From: Niastella caeni
Lineage (GTDB): Bacteria; Bacteroidota; Bacteroidia; Chitinophagales; Chitinophagaceae
Assembly: GCF_004834005.1 (NCBI RefSeq)
Contig: NZ_STFF01000006.1
Span: forward strand, 124,001-188,000
Reading direction: 5' to 3'
Length of the DNA: 64,000 nt
Below are positions 25,889-34,219 of the stretch, one piece after another. A program made the translations under genes and the position numbers. The notes under the pieces are model-generated. The model saw nothing but the letters and a program-made list of their open reading frames with translations. It made no database searches and was not told the origin of the DNA. Positions within the stretch are counted from its first letter, which is position 1, and the number at the start of each line of letters is the position of its first letter.

Positions 25889-26320
25889 ATGGGTACGCTT
25901 CAACAAATTCACCAGTGGAGCCTTACACATCATCCCCGTTGGCTGGTGGTGCTGCGGGTAGCTTTAGGTATCTGCCTCTTCTTTAAAGGCATTTTCTTTT
26001 TAGTAAATACGGCAACGTTGGAAGAACTGGTCAGGGGCAGCCTGGTGGCTAACCGCACCGACTGGCTGGTGATCTTCATAACCTGGTCGCACCTGTTGGG
26101 CGGCTTTCTTATAATCATTGGCTTATTCACCCGATGGGCAGCCATGTTGAATATACCCATATTGATGGGCGCCATTATTTTCATTAATACCCAGCGGGAT
26201 GCTTTTGGCGATTTTGAGCTGCCGTTTGCATTGATCGTTTTACTGTTGCTGATCTTTTTCCTGGTTGAAGGAGGCGGCCCTATTTCGCTCGACAATTTTT
26301 TCAGTAAGCACGAGGCGTGA
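25889..26320 (+). CDS. DoxX-like membrane protein
   Basis: The 143-residue protein has four membrane helices (about 18-38, 58-78, 84-102, 109-128), with the early motif LRVALGICLFFKGIFFL and the central SHLLGGFLIIIGLFTRWAA typical of DoxX/SURF4-like proteins. DoxX proteins act at quinone-linked electron transfer or thiol stress in some bacteria, but the role here is not known. It stands alone on the plus strand. Confidence 0.82.
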   Translation: MGTLQQIHQWSLTHHPRWLVVLRVALGICLFFKGIFFLVNTATLEELVRGSLVANRTDWLVIFITWSHLLGGFLIIIGLFTRWAAMLNIPILMGAIIFINTQRDAFGDFELPFALIVLLLLIFFLVEGGGPISLDNFFSKHEA

Positions 26321-26427
26321 ATTAAGCCATTTTGGGATTTCGGAATTTTGGGATTTGAGATTGTTCGAAAGGCTCACATAAAAAGAAATCGTAAAATCAC
26401 TAAATCTCAAAATCAGCAATTGCCGTT

Positions 26428-26784
26428 TTATTCCCCCTCATAAATTACTCCGGAGGTAGGAGTTTCATGCAGCTCAATACGATGCATGGCGGGCAATGCC
26501 GGCTTCAGTTGGTCCCAGATCCATACCGCTATGAGTTCGCAGGTGGGGTTTTCCAAACCGGGCAGGTCGTTCATCAGTTTATGATCCAATTGAGCCACAA
26601 CCGGTTTGATGATCTTTTTCAGTTCTGCAAAATCAATGATCCAACCCAGTTGCGGGTCGGGTTTACCTTTCAGCCACACCCGCAACCGGTAGGTATGGCC
26701 ATGAATGTTTTTACATTTATGACCGTCCGGTACATTGGGCAAAAAATGAGCTGAATCAAATGTAAATTCTTTATAAAGCAACAT
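26428..26784 (-). CDS. queD: 6-carboxytetrahydropterin synthase
   Basis: The 118-residue protein has the zinc ligands H13 (DSAHFLP), H28 and H30 (NIHGHTY), and the catalytic C24 (HKCKN). WIIDFAELKKII, the LDHKLMNDLP segment with its active-site Asp/His, and the ELHETPTSGVIYEG end complete the pattern. It converts 7,8-dihydroneopterin triphosphate to 6-carboxytetrahydropterin in queuosine synthesis. A second gene of that pathway, queG, lies 17 kb downstream. A pyruvoyl-tetrahydropterin synthase role is less likely given the CxxxHGH spacing. Confidence 0.93.
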   Translation of the reverse strand: MLLYKEFTFDSAHFLPNVPDGHKCKNIHGHTYRLRVWLKGKPDPQLGWIIDFAELKKIIKPVVAQLDHKLMNDLPGLENPTCELIAVWIWDQLKPALPAMHRIELHETPTSGVIYEGE

Positions 26785-26794
26785 AAGAGCGCAA

Positions 26795-26912
26795 GTTAAT
26801 AATCAATAGGCAATAGACAATAAGCAATTGGCAAGGCCCCTAAGTGCCGAAATACCTCACATCTTTTTGCATATTGCCCATTGCTTATTGCCCATTGCTT
26901 ATTGCCCATTGA
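26795..26912. repeat. heptad-type palindromic tract, AATAGGC / TTGCCCA family
   Basis: The left arm carries AATAATC, AATAGGC, AATAGAC and AATAAGC heptads. The right arm (26872-26912) alternates TTGCCCA and TTGCTTA, almost perfectly, five times. The arms are reverse complements. It lies upstream of queD and before the DUF4382 gene terminator. Confidence 0.8.
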
Positions 26913-26914
26913 CT

Positions 26915-26950
26915 AAAAAACCCCAGCCTCGACTAAGCCAGGGCCAGGGT
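26915..26950 (-). terminator. terminator of the DUF4382 lipoprotein gene
   Basis: On the minus strand CCCTGGCC (26949-26942) pairs with GGCTGGGG (26928-26921), using two G:U pairs, and T6 follows. The gene stops at 26974. Confidence 0.6.
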
Positions 26951-26973
26951 ATGTTGAGCTCTTCGTATCTATG

Positions 26974-27828
26974 TTATTTATGCAGGGTAATAGTGCCCAG
27001 GTTGGTTTCCTTGCCCACAGTTACCGATATATTGTTAATAGTTGTATCCTGGTAACCATTGCCGGCATTTACAAAAACAGAATAAGTTCCTGAATCAAGA
27101 CCACGCACTTTCCATTGTCCATCACGCCAGGGGAACGCATACGCAGTATCTGTGGCATTGTAAACAGAAATGATCGGATAGGCATCGGTTGGTTTGATCG
27201 TTCCTTTTACAGCACCTGATTCTTTTATGATAAACGCACGGATGAATGGCGCCAGGTAGAACTCGCCATTACGTAGTCGAACAACAGAACGTCCGCAATC
27301 AAAATCAAGCCACAATCGATAACGACCGCTTGAGTAGTTATCCCACTCATGACCATACAGCTTGATAGTAATGGTTGTTTGGTTATTCAATAAGTTCAGC
27401 GGATAAGAAATACTATCTTTTACTATAGAATTATTGGTACCGAGCGTGATAACTATTTTACGGATAGAACCATCGGTTACCATGCCGCTTCCCAATAACG
27501 TATCAATACCGTTACGCAATGTCAGCAGATCATATACGCCCGGAGTAATGCGCAGCGAATCCCATACTGTGCACTTCTTGGTGCTATCCCAGTTATCGCG
27601 ACGTCTGCGGGTTTTATCGCAGGTATCGACCAACACCTTCACCGATTTGATGTCGACTAATACTTTGTCAAAAAGATCGGTTGGACCATCAGTTAGATAA
27701 AGGTTTAACTCCTGCTTACCCGAAGGCACAGTTGAATTGTCGGATTTCTCTTTGGAACAGGCAAAAAAAATGATTGTTCCTGCGGCAACAACCATTACAT
27801 ACTTAAACAGGTTTCCCATTGATTTCAT
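26974..27828 (-). CDS. DUF4382 lipoprotein
   Basis: The 284-residue product has a lipoprotein signal (VAAGTIIFFACSKEK, Cys24). The DUF4382 domain follows (about 40-195), with LYLTDGPTDLFDKVLVDIKSVKV, YDLLTLRNGIDTLLGSG and the LWLDFDCGRSVV segment. A C-terminal carboxypeptidase-regulatory-like beta domain (about 205-283, AVKGTIKPTDAYPII, GLDSGTYSVFVNAG) completes it. It is presumably anchored in the outer membrane. Function is not established for the family. Confidence 0.87.
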   Translation of the reverse strand: MKSMGNLFKYVMVVAAGTIIFFACSKEKSDNSTVPSGKQELNLYLTDGPTDLFDKVLVDIKSVKVLVDTCDKTRRRRDNWDSTKKCTVWDSLRITPGVYDLLTLRNGIDTLLGSGMVTDGSIRKIVITLGTNNSIVKDSISYPLNLLNNQTTITIKLYGHEWDNYSSGRYRLWLDFDCGRSVVRLRNGEFYLAPFIRAFIIKESGAVKGTIKPTDAYPIISVYNATDTAYAFPWRDGQWKVRGLDSGTYSVFVNAGNGYQDTTINNISVTVGKETNLGTITLHK

Positions 27829-28218
27829 AATTGCGTGTTTTATGTTTAATCAAAAACATTTCACGAAAGGCTTAACAATTTCCATGCCTTTGTAGTAAAA
27901 GTTGACAACTAAAAATGTTTGCATTTACCCAACGCTATTGTATTAAAAACGTACAATGCCTTTCATTAACAAAATCACGTTCATTTTACAATCAAATAAC
28001 TTTAAGAGCGATTAAACCTTCTGTAAAACCAGCAGTCTAACCCCAATGCGACTTTGTGTGTTATTAAAATTTTTTAGTCCACTATTTTTGTAGACTTAAA
28101 TATTTTAAGTATCATTGTGTTGAATTTTACCACCATGCCAATGCATTATTCAAAAGCACGATGTTGACGATGTATAACGGAACAGGTTATACATTTTTCA
28201 ACCCTCAAATATTGTCGC
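27829..28218. other. AT-rich divergent intergenic region, no gene
   Basis: This region lies between the divergent DUF4382 and 28219 genes. A TATTTTTG box occurs at 28083-28090 on the plus strand, 129 bp before the next start. No open frame with coding character and no repeat tract is seen. Confidence 0.4.
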
Positions 28219-28542
28219 ATGAATCGCACACACCGCAATAGCTGGCTAATTGCGTTGCCGGCCCTTATATTCAATACATCAGAAATTTTTCCTGAACGGC
28301 CCCATACTATAGCTGGCGCAGTTAAGAACAGCGCTACGGGCAAATACATTGAAAATGCGTATGTCTATATTACCTCCGGGGAAGAAGAAGCGCTCACTAA
28401 CAGCAAAGGCGCCTTTACCATTTCTACCTGGCAGGACCTACCGGTTACGTTAGTAATAGAACACCCGGTATATAAGAAACAGAAGATCCGGATTACAGAT
28501 GCATCGCAATATCAGCTCATTAAACTTGACCCTAAACAATAA
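28219..28542 (+). CDS. small carboxypeptidase-regulatory-like domain protein
   Basis: The 107-residue product is essentially one CarboxypepD_reg-like domain (about 29-105: TIAGAVKNSATGKYIENAYVYI, TNSKGAFTISTW, LVIEHPVYKKQKIRI). The first 25 residues are moderately hydrophobic and may be a weak signal sequence. Such domains usually form the N-terminus of SusC receptors, but here the domain stands alone. It is followed 30 bp later by the hydroxylase gene, so the two may be one operon. Confidence 0.75.
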   Translation: MNRTHRNSWLIALPALIFNTSEIFPERPHTIAGAVKNSATGKYIENAYVYITSGEEEALTNSKGAFTISTWQDLPVTLVIEHPVYKKQKIRITDASQYQLIKLDPKQ

Positions 28543-28572
28543 AGCAATTATCTGCACCAATCATTACCGGTT

Positions 28573-29796
28573 ATGAAATTAAATCTGCTGGCGTTGGCAG
28601 TCCCCTTTTTTGTTGTATTCATGGCATTGGAGTTTTTCATTGCCCGGCAAAAAAAGAAGCCCGTTTTTAATCTGCACCATTCCATTGCAAACATTAGTGT
28701 TGGCATTGCAGAAAGGTTGTTAGATGTATGGGTAACCGGCTTGTTCTTTTTCATATATGATTTTCTGCAGAAGAAATACGGCTTGTTCACCATTCAACCA
28801 GGCATTTTACTATGGATCGTGCTGTTGTTGTGCACCGATTTTCTCTGGTACTGGTATCACCGGCTGGCGCATGAGATCAACCTGTTCTGGGCGGTGCATG
28901 TAGTGCATCATCAAAGCGAAGATTTCAATTATACGGTATCGGCCCGCATAACCGTATTTCAGGCATTTGTGCGTACCGGTTTCTGGGCAGTGCTTCCGAT
29001 ACTTGGTTTTCCGGCCTCCATGATCACCAGCATTTTACTGGTGCATGGGTTGTACCCCTTCTTTATACATACCCAACTGATCGGAAAACTGGGCATACTG
29101 GAATACATTCTGGTAACCCCCTCCCACCACCGCGTTCACCATGCCAGCAATGAAAAGTACCTGGATAAAAATTATGGTGATGTATTTATTATCTGGGATA
29201 AGCTGTTCGGCACCTTTCAAAAAGAAGATGATGATGTAGAAATACAATACGGATTAACCCATCCGCTTAAAAGCTATAGCTTTTTATGGCAGCATTTCCA
29301 CTTCATTACCGAACTGTTGCTGGCTGCCCGAAAAACCAAAGGCCCTGTCAATAAAGTGAAACTAATATTCGGCAAACCCGATCTTCTTGACCCTTGCTTC
29401 CGCGAGCAGGCCGAAGAAAAGTTGCTGGTACAAAAGAATGATATCCCGGTAGGCAAACCCCTGAACCGGTATGTAGTGTGGCAGATCGTGCTGAGTATTG
29501 TGCTGTTGTTTGTATTTATACTTTTTGAAAAATTCCTACCCCTGCATCAACAGCTATTGATCACCATTGCCCTATTGCTCACGCTGATCAATTGCGGAGC
29601 AATTATGGAACAAAAGCAATGGGTTGTGCACCTGGAGTTCCTGCGATTGCTAACCGTCTCCATCGGGGTTATGATCGCTTACTCAACCTGGTGGTATAGC
29701 ATATTACTGATACCGGCAGCTGCCATTTTGTTCACCTGGTATTTTGAAAACATCAGGAGCTGGTATCTGCGGTGGATTTACCCCCCAGCCCCTTAA
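28573..29796 (+). CDS. fatty acid hydroxylase / sterol desaturase superfamily membrane protein
   Basis: The 407-residue membrane enzyme carries the eight-histidine di-iron pattern: H96-x3-H100 (YHRLAH), H109-x2-HH113 (HVVHH) and H186-x2-HH190 (HRVHH). Membrane segments lie at about 5-23, 77-95, 140-165, and three more in the C-terminal region (about 300-395). Relatives hydroxylate or desaturate lipids; the extra C-terminal membrane region resembles alkylglycerol monooxygenase-like proteins. The substrate here is unknown. The last residues YPPAP and the TAA stop are encoded by a repeat element shared with two intergenic sites. Confidence 0.88.
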   Translation: MKLNLLALAVPFFVVFMALEFFIARQKKKPVFNLHHSIANISVGIAERLLDVWVTGLFFFIYDFLQKKYGLFTIQPGILLWIVLLLCTDFLWYWYHRLAHEINLFWAVHVVHHQSEDFNYTVSARITVFQAFVRTGFWAVLPILGFPASMITSILLVHGLYPFFIHTQLIGKLGILEYILVTPSHHRVHHASNEKYLDKNYGDVFIIWDKLFGTFQKEDDDVEIQYGLTHPLKSYSFLWQHFHFITELLLAARKTKGPVNKVKLIFGKPDLLDPCFREQAEEKLLVQKNDIPVGKPLNRYVVWQIVLSIVLLFVFILFEKFLPLHQQLLITIALLLTLINCGAIMEQKQWVVHLEFLRLLTVSIGVMIAYSTWWYSILLIPAAAILFTWYFENIRSWYLRWIYPPAP

Positions 29797-29807
29797 AGGT
29801 GGAGCAA
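29777..29807 (-). repeat. CTTTAGGGG..TGGGGGTAAA element, copy 3, inverted
   Basis: On the minus strand it reads TTGCTCCACCTTTAAGGGG followed by CTGGGGGGTAAA, close to the copies at 4483 and 14545. It overlaps the last six codons and the stop of the hydroxylase gene. Confidence 0.65.
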
Positions 29808-29835
29808 GTTCAAAGCTCTTAGTTCTTCGTTGCCG

Positions 29836-29871
29836 CAACGGCTTGCAGCTTGAAGCGTGCAGCCTGCAGTG
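29836..29871. repeat. heptad tract, CTTGAAGCGTG word, copy 2
   Basis: GCTTGCAGCTTGAAGCGTG followed by CAGCCTGCAG repeats the run at 6781-6811 nearly base for base. It lies just before the tRNA-like sequence. Confidence 0.6.
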
Positions 29872-29881
29872 TTTTTATATG

Positions 29882-29953
29882 AGTTACGTGGCCGAGGTGG
29901 AAAGGCGGAGGCTCGCAAGCCCTCCTACGGTGGTTCGAATCCACCCGTAACTG
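29882..29953 (+). tRNA. tRNA-like sequence with non-canonical anticodon loop
   Basis: A perfect 7-bp acceptor stem joins 29882-29888 (AGTTACG) and 29946-29952. The D arm GCC..GGC with GTGG in its loop resembles Ser/Leu tRNAs (TGGCCGAGGTGG). The T arm is perfect: GGTGG, loop TTCGAAT, CCACC. The anticodon arm is abnormal. At standard spacing the stem GAGGC/CCCTC has one mismatch, and the loop TCGCAAG puts C rather than U at position 33, before GCA. Alternatively GGAGG/CCTCC would close a 9-base loop. CCA is not encoded. It is a degenerate or pseudo-tRNA, or a tRNA-like RNA, rather than a safe functional tRNA. Confidence 0.5.
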
Positions 29954-30027
29954 CTGTTTTTCATATGGCAAGCAATCATTCATTCATTCAGGGCGGTGTT
30001 TCTACACTGCCTTCTCTTTTTTTGGGC

Positions 30028-30056
30028 ATAAAAAAAGCTCCCAACTCTGGGAGCAT
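30028..30056 (-). terminator. minus-strand hairpin terminator without an assigned gene
   Basis: GCTCCCA (30037-30043) and TGGGAGC (30048-30054) form a perfect 7-bp stem. T-runs follow only on the minus strand. The nearest minus-strand gene (30588) has its own terminator at 30410, so this one points to a separate minus-strand transcript within about 30057-30400. Confidence 0.6.
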
Positions 30057-30324
30057 GTATGAACAGGCAATCGTTATAATTTTAATCGTTAATCAAAGTT
30101 TCTTTTTTTAAACGAAAAGAACAAACGTTAGCGCGGATTTCACCCGCACGAAAGCCTTAAATACATCATATTATATAAAATAACATTCATCATTTTTACT
30201 GCCTATAATTTATTTTAAAACTCATAAACGGCTTTTCTAACAATTAATTTTAAGAAACAACATAATTTAATGGCTATTATATGTGAATTGGTGAATAATT
30301 ATTACCTCTGTTCAAAACCAGTTC

Positions 30325-30356
30325 TTTCCAAAAAAAATTTTAATTTTTTTTGGAAA
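30325..30356. repeat. perfect A8/T8 palindrome
   Basis: Arms of 13 bases (TTTCC then A8, and T8 then GGAAA) are perfect reverse complements around a 6-base TTTTAA centre. The structure could act as a two-way terminator or a protein site. The surrounding 30.1-30.4 kb is AT-rich and has no coding frame I accept. Confidence 0.6.
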
Positions 30357-30402
30357 CAGGCATTCTTAATAGCGTTTTTGGGTAGAAAGCAGGCCCTGAA
30401 AA

Positions 30403-30428
30403 CAAAAAAGGGGTGTAAAGACACCCCC
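30403..30428 (-). terminator. terminator of the DsbA-like gene
   Basis: GGGGTGT (30410-30416) and ACACCCC (30421-30427) pair perfectly, with a T-run on the minus strand. It lies about 160 bp after the stop codon of the 30588 gene. Confidence 0.6.
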
Positions 30429-30587
30429 GTAATTTGTACTTCGACTGTGCCCAGTGCCTGCCCTGATCCTTCAACCACTATGCACAGGATCACACGCACA
30501 ATACCTACAATTCATCATTTCCTCTGGCTCTTTACCAGCTCACATTTGACTACTGCACACGAACCACACATTCATAACACCAATAGC

Positions 30588-31145
30588 TTAGGCCCTTTTG
30601 CGCTTTACACTATGGCACTCCAACTCTATGGCCTTTGCTATTTCAGGCTGACTGAGCCTTCCCTGGTACACACGATCATTAATTAATAAGGTAGGCACGC
30701 TACGCACGCCTCTATCCAATCCTTCCAACAGGTCAGTTCTTACCGTCCAGCCGTACTTACTTTCAACCAGGTCGGGTAGAAAATTCTTGCTGGTTACGCC
30801 AGCTTCCCGGGCATATTCGCGCAAACTAATAGTGCCCAAACGGCGACGATGCATATACAGCAGGTTATGCATCTCCCAGAACTTGCCTTCCTGGGCAGCA
30901 GCTACTGCCGCTTCTGCCGCTTTATGCGCATGCTGATGGATCTGGGTCATTGGAAAATGCCGGTAATTCAACCTGATCTTTTTGCCATGCGATTCCAGCA
31001 GCTTTACCATCACCCTATGCACTTTAGCACACTCTTCGCTTTCGTAATCGCCAAAAAATACCAGGCTTACCGGCGCACCCGGGTCACCAGCCCATAACCC
31101 CTTGGTTGGAATGATCTCTTTGTTCTTATCATTTTTAATTGGCAT
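30588..31145 (-). CDS. DsbA-like thioredoxin-fold protein lacking the CXXC pair
   Basis: The 185-residue protein has a DsbA/DSBA_2-type thioredoxin fold: VSLVFFGDYESEEC, a helical insert (about 65-140), the cis-proline loop RSVPTLLIND (P151) and GRLSQPEIAKAI. The usual CPYC is SEEC here, so only the second cysteine (C39) remains. It has no signal peptide, so it is cytoplasmic as read. It cannot act as an ordinary disulfide oxidase. It might be a glutathione-transferase- or peroxiredoxin-like thiol protein, or the NhaA-associated kind of DsbA domain. A terminator follows at 30410. Confidence 0.8.
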   Translation of the reverse strand: MPIKNDKNKEIIPTKGLWAGDPGAPVSLVFFGDYESEECAKVHRVMVKLLESHGKKIRLNYRHFPMTQIHQHAHKAAEAAVAAAQEGKFWEMHNLLYMHRRRLGTISLREYAREAGVTSKNFLPDLVESKYGWTVRTDLLEGLDRGVRSVPTLLINDRVYQGRLSQPEIAKAIELECHSVKRKRA

Positions 31146-31188
31146 ACTATCTCCTCTTTCTATTGTTTTAGCTGTAATCTATTAATTT

Positions 31189-31225
31189 AAAAAGGCCACT
31201 CTACTAGTAGCAGAGTGGCCCTGGT
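31189..31225 (-). terminator. terminator of clpB
   Basis: GGCCACTCT (31194-31202) and AGAGTGGCC (31212-31220) form a perfect 9-bp stem. On the minus strand a T-run follows. It lies 200 bp after the clpB stop codon. Confidence 0.7.
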
Positions 31226-31420
31226 TCAAAAACCTAGCTTCTTCAAATTACCTGTTCAAGCAAAACCGGCCAGGCCTTCCCCAAAATTCTGTTCCCCATA
31301 ATAGTCCTGACAGGCCCTTGTTCACAGGTTTTCTCTCACTCACATTTTAATAACAAGATGTTGTCTATATGGTTTTTTACTGAATGAAATTTTCCTTCTT
31401 TTAACGATTCGTTAAACTTC

Positions 31421-34033
31421 CTACTGCACCCGCTCAGGGGTTTCATTTCTGAACACCACTACCCCATCAAACACATCAACCATTACTGGTTTGCTTTTAT
31501 CGATGTCGGCGGCGAGTATTTTTTTACTCAACGGATTAACGATCTCTTTTTGAATTAACCGCTTCAACGGCCGGGCGCCAAATTGCATATCAAACCCCTG
31601 TTCGCCCAGGTATTCGAGCGCATAATTGCTGAATCGAAGATCGATGCCATTTTCCGCCACCTGTTTTTTCAGGTTGTTCAATTGGATCTGTACAATGCCA
31701 AGGATCTCTTTTTTCAGCAATGGCTGGAACATGATTATTTCATCTACCCGGTTCAAAAATTCCGGTCTGATGGTTTGCCGCAACAGGTTCATCACTTCTG
31801 CTTGGGCCCGTTCGGTAGCTGCTTCTACGTCTTGTTCCTTTACCCCGTCAAAGGCTTCCTGAATTAAATGGCTACCAATATTGCTTGTCATAATGATGAT
31901 GGTGTTCTTGAAGTTCACTAACCGGCCTTTGGCATCGGTCAAACGGCCATCATCGAGCACTTGCAGCAACACGTTCCAAACATCAGGATGCGCTTTTTCA
32001 ATTTCATCGAGCAACACTACGCTATAGGGTTTACGACGTACTGCTTCCGTCAATTGTCCGCCTTCTTCATAGCCTACATAACCCGGAGGCGCACCCACCA
32101 ACCGGCTCACGGTGTGCTTTTCCTGGTACTCGCTCATGTCTATCCGGGTCATCATGCTTTCATCATCGAACAGGTAATCGGCCAAAGCTTTGGCCAATTC
32201 TGTTTTACCAACACCGGTAGTTCCCAGGAAAATAAATGAACCAATCGGTTTTTTGGGATCGTGCAATCCCGCCCTGCTTCTGCGAATAGCATCTGCTACG
32301 GCTGTTATTGCTTCATCCTGCCCTACCACCCGCTCATGCAGCTTTGCTTCCAGATGCAACAGTTTCTCTTTATCACCCTGTAACATGCGGCTCACCGGAA
32401 TGCCGGTAGCTTTTGCTATTGTTTCGGCAATATCTTCTGCATCCACTTCTTCTTTCATCAACCGTTTGTTCTCGCTAATGGCATCCAATTGCTTAGAGTA
32501 CTCGTTAATTAACTGTTCCTGTTCTTTTACTTTGCCATAGCGTATCTCTGCAACGGTGCCATAATCGCCATTACGTTCGGCCTGCTCGGCCTGAATTTTC
32601 AACTGCTCTACTTTTGCCTTGGCATCCTGCACTTTATCAACCAGCTCTTTTTCTTCCTGCCATTTGGCTTTCAAGGTATCCCGTTCAACACTTAGGTTGG
32701 CAATTTCGGTATTCAACGCCTTCAGTTTCTCTTCATCATTCTCCCGTTTTATTGCCTCGCGTTCAATCTCCAACTGACGTATTTGTCGTATCAGGTGGTC
32801 CAGCTCTTCGGGCATTGAATTCATTTCGAGCCGCAATTTCGCTGCTGCTTCATCAATCAGGTCAATGGCCTTATCGGGTAAGAACCGGTCGGAAATATAC
32901 CGGGCCGATAATTCCACCGCCGAAATAATGGCTTCGTCTTTAATGCGCACATGGTGGTGCGTTTCGTAACGGTCTTTCAACCCACGAAGAATAGATATTG
33001 CATCCTCAACCGATGGTTCATCTATCATTACTTTCTGGAACCTGCGTTCAAGTGCTTTATCTTTTTCGAAGAATTTCTGGTACTCATTTAAAGTTGTAGC
33101 GCCAACGGCCCGCAGTTCACCACGCGCCAGTGCAGGTTTCAGAATATTCGCCGCATCCATGGCGCCTTCACCCCCCCCGGCTCCTACCAGGGTGTGAATT
33201 TCATCAATGAATAAAATGATCTCGCCATTGCTATCGGTAACTTCTTTTACTACACCTTTCAACCTCTCTTCAAACTCACCTTTATATTTGGCGCCGGCAA
33301 TCAGTTGTCCCATATCCAGCGCATAAATAATTTTTGTCTTCAGGTTCTCGGGTACATCGCCATTCACGATCCGGTGCGCAATACCTTCGGCTATGGCAGT
33401 TTTACCAACGCCCGGTTCACCTACCAGGATCGGGTTGTTTTTTGTACGGCGCGAAAGGATATGCAGGGTCCTGCGTATTTCTTCATCGCGACCAATAACC
33501 GGGTCTAACTTTCCGCGGCGCGCAAGGTCGTTCAGGTTGCGGGCATATTTATTCAACGCATTGAAAGTTGTTTCCTGGGTTTGCGATTGTACTGTTCCAC
33601 CTTTGCGTAATTCTTTAATGGCCGCCACCAAACCTTTCTCGCTTAGTCCGGCTTCTTTCAGCAAACGGGCGGTAGAATCGCTGCCCTGCACAATAGCCAG
33701 CAGTAAATGTTCAGGGGTAATGAATTCATCCCCGAACTGTTTCAACGTTGCACCGGCGCGCAGGATCACATTGTTCGTCTCCCGGCTAACCATCTGCGCC
33801 GCATCGCCACTGGTCCTGGGCAGTTTTTCAATTTGTTCGTGTAATTTATTTTCAAGGAGGTTCACGGTCACATTATTCTTTTTTAAAAGATATTCAACCG
33901 GTGAATCTTCCTGATCGAGCAAAGCTTTCAGCACATGCTCCGTTTCAATATTCGGACTTTGTGAATTAAACGCTAATTGTTGCGCCTGTTGAAAAGCTTC
34001 CGCCGCCTTTATGGTAAAATTGCCTAAGTTCAT
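31421..34033 (-). CDS. clpB: ATP-dependent disaggregase ClpB
   Basis: The 870-residue Hsp100 chaperone rescues aggregated proteins together with DnaK. It shows an N-terminal ClpN domain (about 1-145), a first AAA+ module with GEPGVGKTAI Walker A and IILFIDEIHTL Walker B, and a coiled-coil middle domain (about 400-530). The second AAA+ module has GTTGVGKTELAK, SVVLLDEIEKAHP and the arginine-finger region. The length and the middle domain identify ClpB rather than ClpA or ClpC. No upstream CIRCE or heat-shock site was recognised. Confidence 0.97.
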   Translation of the reverse strand: MNLGNFTIKAAEAFQQAQQLAFNSQSPNIETEHVLKALLDQEDSPVEYLLKKNNVTVNLLENKLHEQIEKLPRTSGDAAQMVSRETNNVILRAGATLKQFGDEFITPEHLLLAIVQGSDSTARLLKEAGLSEKGLVAAIKELRKGGTVQSQTQETTFNALNKYARNLNDLARRGKLDPVIGRDEEIRRTLHILSRRTKNNPILVGEPGVGKTAIAEGIAHRIVNGDVPENLKTKIIYALDMGQLIAGAKYKGEFEERLKGVVKEVTDSNGEIILFIDEIHTLVGAGGGEGAMDAANILKPALARGELRAVGATTLNEYQKFFEKDKALERRFQKVMIDEPSVEDAISILRGLKDRYETHHHVRIKDEAIISAVELSARYISDRFLPDKAIDLIDEAAAKLRLEMNSMPEELDHLIRQIRQLEIEREAIKRENDEEKLKALNTEIANLSVERDTLKAKWQEEKELVDKVQDAKAKVEQLKIQAEQAERNGDYGTVAEIRYGKVKEQEQLINEYSKQLDAISENKRLMKEEVDAEDIAETIAKATGIPVSRMLQGDKEKLLHLEAKLHERVVGQDEAITAVADAIRRSRAGLHDPKKPIGSFIFLGTTGVGKTELAKALADYLFDDESMMTRIDMSEYQEKHTVSRLVGAPPGYVGYEEGGQLTEAVRRKPYSVVLLDEIEKAHPDVWNVLLQVLDDGRLTDAKGRLVNFKNTIIIMTSNIGSHLIQEAFDGVKEQDVEAATERAQAEVMNLLRQTIRPEFLNRVDEIIMFQPLLKKEILGIVQIQLNNLKKQVAENGIDLRFSNYALEYLGEQGFDMQFGARPLKRLIQKEIVNPLSKKILAADIDKSKPVMVDVFDGVVVFRNETPERVQ

Positions 34034-34219
34034 AATAGTTAATATGATAATTTGCTAATATGCTAATTGAAATACAGTTCACGGATTTTCAGGACCTCGT
34101 TCACCAAACCTTTTTAATCTGTTGAACGTAAAAAAGATCGGTCCGGTTTAACCGAGCCTGCATTTTCAATAGCAGTATATTACTTACAAATCCCAATCCA
34201 GGTCAAAATTCATGCATTT

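Noticed and set aside
26872..26912. Possible CRISPR-like repeat array
   Set aside because: Units are 7 bp without spacers, and no cas gene is present; it belongs to the heptad tracts.
30270..30686. 138-codon plus-strand frame
   Set aside because: It runs through the A8/T8 palindrome, a terminator and the 3-prime end of the DsbA-like gene.
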